Part shown: positions 9,801 to 21,800 of the stretch, piece by piece
How the letters are laid out: each line of letters opens with the position of its first letter
Numbering within the stretch: position 1 is the first letter of the stretch
Assembly: GCA_020650975.1 (NCBI GenBank)
Contig: JAIPMN010000660.1
Coordinates: 11,204 to 41,679 of the forward strand
DNA: 30,476 bases
Reading direction: 5' to 3'
Origin: Apostichopus californicus
Lineage: Eukaryota > Echinodermata > Holothuroidea > Aspidochirotida > Stichopodidae
Position numbers and translations under genes: made by a program
The notes under the pieces: generated by a model
Told to the model about the DNA's origin: nothing
What the model saw: only the letters and a program-made list of their open reading frames with translations
The model's database searches: none

Positions 9801-12800
9801 AAATATTTGCACGGTCTTTTTGTTTTAACTTTCAAGGTAAACATGTTGAGTAAAATTGATATGATATTGTGCTTTTGAAATTTTCATTTAAAACTAAATA
9901 GGACCCCACTTCTACTTGAAATGCACATGTTAACATTGTCCAAGACTGTGGCTCAAAAAATCTGTCGGTGATTTACTAAGTCTGGGTGCATTAACAAAAC
10001 AAAGTAAAACAAACAAACACATACACAAATATTTTTTGAGGAAGACTACATCCAACCATAAACAAAAAGTATCCTCAGTTTAACAAAACAAATGACAAAC
10101 AATCGTGATTCATACCTGACATCGTTAGGGCGAGCGTCTGACCGTTTATACCCCCGCACGCTACTTGCTTCACCTGCTCGCCTTGCAAACCCTCCACCAG
10201 TTTGGGTTTGGGTTGGTCATCGCTTGTTCCTATTGTAAATACAACATAACTTTTCTTTAAAAGACATTCGATCTTGCAATAGAGACCAAGTAGGAAACTC
10301 TATAAAGTGATTATGGCAAATTTTTCACTTATTTTTTATCATTATTTTTTATTCCAATTTTTTTTCTTCAATTTTTAGGAATGTTTGAAAGCTTCTTCAA
10401 TTGCTTTATAAGCACTTGCAAAGACACCCTGTTTTTTAACCTCTGATGATTGATATTTGTAAGTAGAATTCAAAAATAGAGTGGATGTGAACGACCAAGT
10501 TCACTCTAAACACGGTAGAACAAAGAGACTATTGCTATTATTGTGAGGAGACATAAGAATGGGAGGATATATTTTATAGGAGAGCTCTTCTGTAATGCCT
10601 CCAATTTTATAGCTTGTCGTTGTAAAGTACTCCGAAAAAGCTTTCAAAGAGCAATTAATAAGGGTTTTCATATCTGCAGCGATCAAATGGAATTTGAATT
10701 ATTGGCGATATCAGAAGAAATTTGAGAGCAATTCCTAGCATTGTTAATGTCTGCTCTCAGAAATATTCAGGTGGAAAAGATAAACAGCCATCGCTTGATT
10801 GTCTCGGTCGGAGAAACACGATCTCCGGGGTATAATAAAGAGACTATAAAATTGTTGATCAAAGTCAATGACACAAGGAGGATAAGGACTGTTTCACTTC
10901 ACACTTCAACTCCATATCTAAATTCTGTTGTGCCTTTCCAGTAGCATGTTGGCTACACTGATGAGAAATTACTTGAAAATGAAGCAATTGGTGACAACGC
11001 CAACCTAACTTTTGCAAATCAGTTCGCACCTGAACCTAGCTATTGTATTGTTCTTTTTTTTGGGGGGGGGAGGGGGGGGTTAATGAGGACAAACAAACTT
11101 CATAGAGTGTACAGAGTATATTACACTGGCAATGTTGAGTCGAACCGGCTAGTAGTGGAAAATGTGGCTGAATCAAGAGAAGAGACAACCAGGCAAGATA
11201 CCCTCTGCGATCAATTCGTGATTCAAACACGATTACTTTATGATGATATTTGTTCCCAAATTTTTTTCGGCATCAACAAATTTGAGAGGAGCGATCATCG
11301 TATACTGTAAGTACATCTGTAGCCTTGCAAGTCATAAATCGATGACATTTTAGATAATTTTGCCTTACCGTGACCTAGCCTTCCGTAGAGTCCTTTGCCC
11401 CAAGTGTATAGTTGTCCGTTTGATGTGATCACTGCACTGTAACCGGCACCACAAGAGATGGAGGTCACGAGGTTACCAGAGTCCATATTTGGGAGATCGG
11501 CCACTAAAGTGGGTTCCTCCGTGATCCTGCAAGGTAAGGTCCAACGAGGGGCATGTAAAAGATGCTATCAGAGAAGGAGATCAGGGTACCTAACACACCC
11601 ACCGCATGTGTGAATCAAAGTAATCGACAATCCCACATGGAAGCACATGGTAAGTACAGAATCACACAGAGCTAAAGAGTCACGGAGAATTTGGAGCCCA
11701 TTTTTTAGAGTAATTTCTTTTTTGTTTATCCCATGGGGGTCTCAGAGTTCACAGCATATCACAACATGTTAAGAAAGGTCATATGGATGGTAAATAAACA
11801 TGCTACTGTCAACCAACACACACTGAAACCACAACATGTGCCTTTACAAAGTCTTGGAGTGTCTCGAACTCTAACAGAACCTGTCAGCTCACATAAAATG
11901 AGATCTCAAGCAAGTTGTGCATAGCTTAACTAGGAGTCGTTAGGACGATTTCCAGGGGAAGGGGTGTGGTGCTTTGTAAAGACCACCAATCCCTTTTTCA
12001 ACCTTACTCTAAAAATCAAAAGATGTCATTAGGACAAACACGGCATTCTGACTCAATTATAGACCTAATGTATAGGATAAATATGCCTAAGAATGCACCA
12101 TTGGACACAATTATTTTTTTGCCATGCGAGGAACACCAGATCCCCCTAGACAGGGGGTCCCCTTTCAACTACACCACGGCCACCTCCCCTCCTTTTCATA
12201 ACATCCTGGATATCTGCCCCTGGTCATTACCCGCTGACCACTGAGGTACTCCTGTCTATGAAAATGACCTCCCCAGGGGAGATGCTTATACGTGTATCAT
12301 AAATAAATAAAGACAAATAAACAAAAAACATATTAAGCAGACATCTTACAACAGGGGCTCAAAGTATACAAACATCCCAGCATTGTTGGGAAGTAGTCTC
12401 TCTCCATGAACAGCATTGACAGACATGGAAGCACACCATCGAGAGGACATGAGAGACCTGATTGCTTACCCAGCATCGTCACTGTTGCCCCAGATGTAGA
12501 CCTCCCCGGCAGTGGTCAGGGCCAGGTAGTGATGGCCTTCATGGTATGTCGCTACCTGGACTACATCTTTACTAGACAGCTCTTCCACAAAGTAAAGACT
12601 CTGTATAAAGATCACAGCAGTAAAGGAATTAGTATTGCTCCTTTTAACTCTTTCATAAGCCTACCCGATAAATTTACTCTGTATTAAAGTGTACAATAAA
12701 TAAATAGTTCCAAGAGTATTCCGACCAGTTGACCTCCGAGATGTCACTGATCATTTATGTGACCTTAGGATATGATCTGTCTCTTAGAAGAAGGGTGGAC

Positions 12801-15800
12801 GGGGTGAGGAACTTATGGTGAGGATGTATGAGTGTGTATTGGGGGTGAGGGGTGGGTAGGCGGGAGGCATGATCTTGTGAAAATATCTCTATCTCTCTCT
12901 CTCTCTCTCTCTCCCATAGTCACCTCTGACATGTCACTGATCGTTTATGTAACCTAAGGGTATGATCTGTCTCTTAGAAGAAGGGGTGTATGGGGTGAGG
13001 AACTTTCAGTGAGGATGCATGAGTGTGTATTGGGGGTGAGGGGTGGGTCGGCGGGAGGCATGACCTGTGGCAATGTCTCTATCTCTGTCTCTCCCATTGT
13101 TAGACTTTCCCAATTCTCACAAAGTACCGTATTAAGCATCAACTACAAACCTGTTCTTCGTTGTTAAAGTATTGCATGTAGACGTCCCCAGTCCTGGTCA
13201 ATATGAGCAGACACCATTCCGAGACACACATGTGAACCACGCCCAGTTTGCTGAACTTTTCAAGTTGTGCTGGGCGTCCGAAGGAGCTACTCCCGCTGCT
13301 GTCCGATGTGAACGGCAGAAGACCCCATCCATAGATCTCTTGAGGTGAAGGAATCAGTGGCCCCTGTTGAATGAGAGAACACAGGAAATAAAGGGTAGCA
13401 AATGAAACGTGCAAGAGGCTTATTACAGAGGCAGAAGATGTGACGTACAGATGGAGAAAGAAATATTTCTACACTGTTAGTTGAAATCCCCATTATATTA
13501 TCTTGTCCCTACGTAACTCTAATACATTGGAACTTAAAGTCATGCCATCTGCTGTCCAACTTTCATGAAGCGGTAAATATAAACGTCTGACCAGACGACA
13601 AAACGCAAAGTCTGGGGAGGAACTAGTGACCCTAGTCAACATATGTGTTCTTCTATCTGAAATAGATATATAACCCTCTATTTATTTAGGCTAATCCCTA
13701 TTTCCACCTTAATTGTTTGGCAATGCCAGTAAGTAGCTCAAAGCCTTGCATACCATTTCACATAGGTCACACCTACTGTAAAATGAGAAAACCTTTGATC
13801 CAATTACAGTGACCAATTTGCAGAAAACTTACCCTCTCAGAGAGGCAAAAATGACTATCATAACTTTAAGGATCAATAAAACAGCCAATGAATAGGAAAC
13901 ACCACAATGACATAGTTTTTTGTTCTGACGGGGTAGGTGGTACTTGTACAACTTTTTTGCATCAGTCAAGTGACAGGTAAAGGATTTCATGTTAAAAGTC
14001 ACAATCTAAATATTACCAAACTATTATGAGTAATGTTAAACTCATTTTCACTGAAGAAAATGTATATGTTTGAAGGGACTGAGGAGGTGGAAGGGGGTGG
14101 GGGGGTGGGAGGGCATGGAAGTGGGCACTTTACCTTCTGAGTGAGTGGTGGAGGCATGTATGGAGAAGCCAATCGGTCAAGATGTGCCACAGCAACTACT
14201 GCCGCCTGCTGTAGATCTATGTAAGCTTCATCATCCTCTGGTAGTCTGAGGTACCTCAGAAAGGATTCGGTCGGGTTTTTACTCATCTCAGGTTGCCCCT
14301 GTTTTTATAGGTGAAGAAAAAACAATGGACAAATTTTGTTAGGGTGCAACAGATACTAACACAAAACCAGACAGTTAATTAGTTATAATGTGAATCCTGT
14401 AAATTTAAGAATATTCCATGTGAGAACTGAGGAAACAAGATTCGACCATGAAGATTGCCGACTTCAGGAAGTCCGCAAGGTTTCTTTGCACTGGTGTGAA
14501 CCTACACTATCAGGTTCATCCATGCTGTACTTTTGTTTGCAGTTATCTTGTCAACAAGGGTTTTTAGACTTTGACTTCTTTGTGACCTTGGATGACCTTT
14601 AAAGAAACATCACGTTTCTTGTACTCACTGAGATGACGTGAATCCATCACATGAGTTATCTTGTTGTTTTACAACAAGGCATGACACATCGATACATACC
14701 CATATACACACACAAGTCACATAGTTTCCTAGCTACTGTTAAAATGCCCATACTTAACGAAGGAAAAAGTTGGAAAAAAAAGACAGTTCAAATATAAAAA
14801 AAACTTACAAAATAAATCAAAATGATGGGAATAGGAGAGGGTATGGGGGGGGGGGGGGGTGGGGTGGGAGTAGGGCTTGTTGGGTGGAGGAAACTAATTT
14901 TTTTTATTTGCTACATCCATTTTCCAAACAAATAATACCAACCCATCCAAAAACAAGATGTCCTGATGCATTCTACAAATTCTACAACTAATTCAGCAAA
15001 TGATGTCAAAATGATGACTAAAATACTCTAACTCAAAACTTTAATGCAAGAAGACAAAACGTGAGATGAAAAAGGTCATTTCAATTACTTGTGAAAATTC
15101 TGGGGACTGTAAGCACAAGTACAAACACATTACATCCACTGTGATAGATGGTCATATCTATACTATATTTGAATGTGTCTGCTAAATCCACACCAAAAAA
15201 AAATAACAAATTGTGTCCTATCATAGAAGTAAAAGGAATATGTCCGTACATTTTTTTTTCTATTTTCAAATTGACTACTTTCCAACTAAACCAGTCCAGC
15301 ATCAAATCAGCATCAGCATCAGCATCAGGTCAAGTTTTACAAATTATTTGGCTAAATCCGCTCATGACATGGAAAAGGTCATTGAAATTACTGTTATTAC
15401 GATGGAAGGACTTTGTTTCTGTCAAGTACATAGTAAGATGAATCGCTCTCTCTCTCTCTCTCTCTCCTAAGGTCTACAATTTGGTCATTAATCTAAATTT
15501 AAAGCAGCTTGTTGAGTATGTGATTTACAAATTTCTGGTTAATTTTTTTACCAATTCTTCTACACATGACCTCAAATAAAATTACACAATCGTTCAACCT
15601 CTGACATGATTGTGTTTTATTGCCATCAAAATGGATCTTTATTAGCAACTTAACTTGGAAGTTCAAAAAAAAAAGTTACAATACATATGAGAATGAAAGC
15701 ACCAGAGTTGGGGAGAGATTTTTTTTACTTTGCAAACTGAATTCTGAGAGTAAGGGTAGCAGTTTTATCCACAGTGAAGCAAAAACAGACGGATTGGATA

Positions 15801-18800
15801 TGGATGACGTTGTCCACGGACATTTCACAAGATTCATTTTTTACTCACCTCATTAGAGAGTGTCGTCAGGGTACTCTCGGGTGGATGCACCCCCTTAGGG
15901 TTAGGAATGTTCTGAAGCCGTTTCAGCAATGGCACAAGAGGTGCTGTGGTACCCCTGGGACTGGTCCTGTTGTCACTCTCCTGAACCCCATTGTCCCAGA
16001 GTTGGAGAAGCAGAAGGACCGCATCCAACAGGTGACTGAGCGTACCCCTCTGAATTGCCAGCTCCAGTAAGAGGGCCAGTGCCCTGTGCTGATCGGTGAA
16101 TGGGATGGTATCGGAATCTTTGGCACTTGCACAGGCATTCAGGTCTCTGCAGGCGAGAGAAAGTAGCCAAACCCCCAAAAAATAAAGTAATAAAACGGTT
16201 CTGTTAAACTATATTAAATTAGCTCCAAAATAGAAACTATGCATTCTGTAATTTCTTTGGAAGTACGTCTCTGGTTAATTCCATTCACATCCGCGCCAAA
16301 AGTTGTTTTTAAGTTAGTTTATAAACTAAAGTTGCTTTCTGTACTCTCATACATGTAACATTTTCTATTATTATAATATAAATTCTGTTCATACAGTTTC
16401 TCGATTTTTCTCACCAAATTTATTTTCACTGCACCACTGATCTGATAAATATATACACGAATTGAATTGAGTTGAGTTGAATAAACAGATGCACTTCGCT
16501 GTTGTCAACAAAGTGGATTTCAACGCAGATCATATTTTAGAGAACCCAGGAACATTCTCACCAAGAATATATTGCTATCATCTTATGATAAGCACCTTTA
16601 TAGTTAAACAACAATACACAAGACGGAATAAACTTCTGTAAAGAGACTATTAATAACGTTTTGTCCACAGTTTTGTAGCTGTCTCATGAGACATGTCACT
16701 GAAAACCTCGTAAAATCCACACAGACAATCTAAAATCTAAGATTACAAGCCCCCCCCCCCCAAAAAAAAAGGAGCACTGGCATTGCAGGCAAACCTTACC
16801 CGACAACGACTGATTTCAGAAACGAGGTTGCCTTGTCCACTACTTCCAACCAAACTTTGCTCAAATGTGACTCATCAAAGAGGGTGGCCTCTGGAAGCGC
16901 CTGCAGCGCCTCCAGCGACTCCTGAAGCAGTTCCGAGCAGAGGTCCGAGTCCTCGCCAGATCGCCAAGCCCGTCGCAGGAAGGCAAACGCAAACGAGAGC
17001 GCTGTTCGGGCTCCCACGCGTGCCAGAGACATGGTCGCTTTCTCTGCTGGATTTTTAGGGCTACTGGAAATAAGAATCAAAACAAAAATATGTATGTTAT
17101 TGAGGAGAACTTGTAATCAAGAATCGAGAGAAACAAGTTGATATATTCTACAGCAAAGTTTCTGTCCTCTTTTTGCTCTACAATGAAACATAGATTATTG
17201 AATTGATCAGTAACTTGATCATAATGGAACGTAGTAAGTGAATAATTGAATGATTCCAAATAAGAAAGAAAAAAAAAGAATATTTTCCATGGTAAAATTA
17301 CCACATCCCATCAAGTACAAATACACATCAATGGTAACAAAGTGGAAACTTTCAACCTTTTACTACTTTATCTTTGGTATCTGATGTGACACGAAACTGA
17401 CACAACACTAATGAAATTTCATAAACAGATTTACAGATCTGTCGTAACAGACCTACAATTTCAACAGGTTTCTTCAGGCTTTGTACAATTACGATAAGAA
17501 TCGCAGGGATTTGTCCAGTACATTCCATTTCGGAGACTTGCATGGATGCAAATTTACTGACGCCAACGGCTTAAACTCAGTTTAGCAGACCTGATTGAAA
17601 ATACCCCAAAGTAGTCTTCTGATTGGTTGACGACAAAAGTGTGTGTAAAGTTGCCAAACGAGTGGTGGGCAATATACCGTAGCTAAAATGTTCTAATTAT
17701 GAGTGGTAAAAAACCATATTCTAGCTAGAATAGGTCACGCTATGTGTGAATTAGGGAATGTGCAAGTAAGTTGCCCCGGAAGGGTCCGTCAGAGATTCCT
17801 CATTTAAAGGAATTCTCAGTGAGCCTGGAGCTTGTCAAAATTCATGGGACAACAGAATTAAGGATTTGTAAACTCCAAAAGAAGTGGTTTGTTTCTGTCA
17901 ACAACAACAGAAGCTGTTGGAAGGATATGTCTTCTTATTATAAGGTCAAACCAAAATAGACGAGATTACTTTGAAATTTCAAAACTGAGCACATAAATGC
18001 CCATTTTCATGGGCCTAATCATTGTATGGACACAGTGGATTAAAAGATCTGATTTGAGAGAATTTATATAAAACGTGCATTACGGTACATACCTACACAT
18101 GCTCCAACTAGTCAACCTTTATCAATATATACTAGGGCTTCGAAGAAGGAAACCAAGATTACAGTACACAACCAACGATTCATGACAAATCTTTAATCAT
18201 TCCAATGTTTACGGTATATTCCATCACTTCTTTTCATCTTCGTAAATCAATTTTACGTTGATTTTTTTACTCCTTTTAATTGATACCTTTTCTTCTTTTC
18301 TGCAGACTTTGATTTCTGAACCTCTTGTTTCTTCTCCACATGCCCTTTATGGTCTTTACTCTGTCTTGCCAAGGCTTCGAAGAATCTCTCGAAGATGATC
18401 AATCGTTGTCTCAGGCGGACAGATGATAGAGTAGACATGGCCGCTTCTCGCAGTGCCTCTCTCTGTTCGGAGAGTAACGACTGTTTACACTTCTCCAGGT
18501 CTTCGTGCTCTGATAAAAAGAAATATCAAGATTTGGAATGATCCTACCACAAAAATGGAAAAATAGAAAATGACACTTTCAAGACTATTTCACTAAAAGC
18601 CCAGAGAACCAGAAGGCTAATTGTTATTTCTTGGCAGTTTGACAGTACACAGTTTATTTAAATATAATGAGTACATTTAACATTAACTGTGCACAGACAG
18701 TAACTTTCCCACCAAAGGTGGATCTAAATACAGAGTGTAAAGTTCATTCGCGGCCGGGTCATAGTAAGGTGGGTTTTTCATCCAAGAGCAATCTACGGTT

Positions 18801-21800
18801 TTCCCATCTGAAATGACTTTCTAAATTGAAAAGATTCCAAATTTGAGTTAAAATGTTGAATTGGAAGCCACCCGACGTGTATGTTGTAATCCATAAGCCC
18901 TTGCGGGTTTCTCCCACATTTGTGGTCGCTTAAGCGTTGTAAAAATAACTGCTGATTATCCTAAAAATAACTGCTGATTATTAACCTGTCGACCTTAAAT
19001 GACCCTTGGCTTCCAAATAGTAGAATATGGCCCATGTATTCCACATGATGTTCATGCATGCATGCTTTACTCTTGGAGTTAAAAAGAGTTAACAAGGTTT
19101 TCTGACTGTTGACCTCAAATGACCTCTGACCACCACAAAAAAAGGGATCTTATATTCAATCAGTTGCATCTACATACTAAATATTAAGATCACCCACCAT
19201 AAAGTTTTTGAGTTATCATGTTTACAAGCAGAGCTGTCACATACACAGAAAAGCATATGTTCTACCCACACACACCATCACCACTGCACAGATTCCTTTT
19301 GCTATTGGCAAAGGAATAAAAAAATTGAAATATTCATAATCTTGATCTTTTTAAAATACGAGTCCAAGTCAAGTGAAAATGTTAGGGTACACCTTGTGTG
19401 GATTCTGGATCAGGCTTTTTCTGGATGGAAATTTTCACATTAAATAAGCTCACATATTGGTTCAGACAAATCGAACTAGATCAAAACTACTGTAAGTTGA
19501 ACCAGTCAGTTGCCAGCTGTACTGGCACAGTAATTATTTTGACAAATCTCAATCATTTTGACCAAAAAATAAAGAAATTGGATTGGATTTCAGACAGAAC
19601 AAAAAAAAGTTATTTCTCTGCAGTGAGGTACAGAAAATAGTCACATAGACTACACACCACAATACATGAATACAGAAATATAGATATCTTGCCCACTTCA
19701 CTATAAAATAATGTACTATCTGGACTTCCATAGCTCTGTAGAAATCAGTAAAAATTACCCATTATCAAGAAACAGCCAGACATTCAACCCTCATTGTTCA
19801 GCCAGGTAAACCTTAACTCAGAGCAGGTGTAGTCTCATATTTCAGCCTTTTTTCCCCGGTAAATGCGATTAGATTAAAACAGAGTGGTATTTAAAGTACT
19901 CTCGACTGTTCGAGAATCATTGACTGCAAGGAGGGAAGATGATCACTTAAGGACCAGTCATTGACCTAAATAAACTGGGACGATGCACGGCAATGAAGCA
20001 ATCTAATCCTGTCTTGTCTCGGCTTCTGAAAAATCTCCCCTTTTGCCCCCCCTGATAGACACATCAATATCCAATGGAACGTGTTATACTCCACTACTCC
20101 TGTATGGGAAAAAATTCAATGAATTTACTCCGGCGACCAAAAAAAAAACTAGATCAGTAATTATTATAAATTATTTTATCCTATTTTGGAAGTTTGTAAA
20201 TATCTATTTTTCATGGTAAATATTCATACTTTTCCCCTCACTTTCTTTGACAATCTTGGGGTTCAAAATTTGAGGAAGATTTTTTACATGTCACCAAGTA
20301 ATGTGAACATAGAAAGAAAGTGGTAATAACATAATAAGAATTGTAAGGAATCCATAACTATTCACTGGTTTACTATCTATCATATGATGGTGAAAACAAA
20401 AATACACGGACAAACTTGTTTATCAATCTTTTTAGCAACGCCTGCCCAAAATTTGGAAAATTGCCAGAAATCGACATTCATCTACTCTGAAAGTTGTTGT
20501 TTACATGTAGAGTTCCTATAAAGCTAACCTGTCATGCATTAAATTAAAACCTTTGTTTTTACAATGTACATGCTTTCAAATTAGTGCCCACTGAATCGGA
20601 TCAGAATAGATAAAGATCGCTTTCTGTCCTCTGTTTCAGATAAAAAATCACTTTCGAGCTTTCCATCTCATCAACTTTCACTCCGAACTGTCATTATGTC
20701 GCTTGTCATTAGGGAAGATTGCCACCATTCACCCCCATTGTAAGTATCACCTAAGTTAACCTAATGAAGCATACTAGTAATTGTCATTGTTTGCTGACAA
20801 CTGTATTGCTAAATTTTGGCACCATCTCAAGAAAATACTACTTCTAGTTTCCAAGGGAAAACATTCTTGCTTATAGTGGTTCCTCGTTCAAAGGTTGACT
20901 TCTGTTTCAAACCATATATGATGTATACAACCTAAATATACATACAGTAGGGCTTGCTCCATCCTGTACTGAAGCTACATGAAGTGTATAGTGAACCATA
21001 TAGGACTGTACTTGTTATCGTGTACATATTGGAAATGCAGTCACAGACGGAATCGGTTCTTCGGTTGCCATGCCTTCCAAAGAACAATGAAGGAAGATCC
21101 TCTTCATTTTGTTATCAGTATATTAAAGACAGCTTTTGCATACAGTACTTGCCTGCAAAGTACAGTTCGATCTTGCACAAACTTTCAAAATTTCAAAGTA
21201 ATGTCCTCAACCATCACAAATTTACTGGCAAAAAGCTTTGGAACAGACCAAATATTGAAGAACATTGGTAGAGGCCTCTCCTCTACCGAACATTCACAAT
21301 TGTATATAAATGAGGTTTGACCTCGATTGTTTTGAGTTAAAACTGAGGACAGTTCATCGACAAATAGACTTGAACAAGCTCCCCGAGATGCTTGCACATT
21401 AAATTGAATGTACTGTAACTAACTTATGTTTCAATTTATCAGGCTGTACTTTGGTTTTGATAATGTGGAAGAAATACCGAGCTTGATGACAAACAACTTA
21501 TGCAAAGTCTGACATACTGTACACCCAGCTGGACTGCTTTGTCACAAAAATTTGAATAATGGTTTTGATTGCTTATGATGTACATTAGTAGTACTCAGAC
21601 ATATTAGAGATAATGAATTTCAATTACTTCCATTGAATTAAGGGTATATTTGTTGTAAAATCGGAACAGAAATTATATTAAAAATATATACAGGATATAT
21701 TACAGCATAAAAGATCTCACTTCCAATATGAAAGTTTGCATTTATAAACAGGGTTTTCCATTGGCATCTAAAAGATTGTTATGTTCTCGATCAGACAAGG

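Larger units (their letters stand above)
7574..10115 (-). other. HERC2: Intron 11, repeat-rich
   Basis: Contains dispersed repeat copies B and C, a 1-kb fold-back structure (8387-9411), and a TGACC-rich repeat (about 7727-7960). From about 9510 to 10115 no feature is recognised. Confidence 0.7.
12601..13150 (-). other. HERC2: Intron 8
   Basis: Mostly made of a 190-bp tandem duplication with an internal (CT)n tract. Confidence 0.75.
14299..15848 (-). other. HERC2: Intron 6
   Basis: Contains a possible dispersed repeat (about 14440-14760), a poly-G tract (about 14846-14861), an ATCAGC hexamer run (about 15304-15327) and a (CT)n run (15446-15466). The rest is AT-rich and featureless. Confidence 0.65.

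Noticed and set aside
11966..12244. 92-codon plus-strand open frame in intron 9
   Set aside because: No recognisable domain, and no continuation in frame on either side.
11527..12469. Possible micro-exon encoding RLGHG between exons 9 and 10
   Set aside because: I scanned the intron for the reverse complement of LGHG codons flanked by splice dinucleotides and found no candidate.
15834..16178. Several overlapping open frames at exon 6 on both strands
   Set aside because: Only the minus frame reading [17 protein letters not shown] matches HERC2; the others are shadows.
21267..21287. Short hairpin GGTAGAGG...CCTCTACC
   Set aside because: An 8-bp stem alone in AT-rich intron is expected by chance and has no context suggesting an RNA gene.
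20954..21320. Two overlapping plus-strand open frames of 105 and 113 codons in intron 3
   Set aside because: Both frames overlap, neither shows a recognisable domain, and the composition looks like translated AT-rich DNA.
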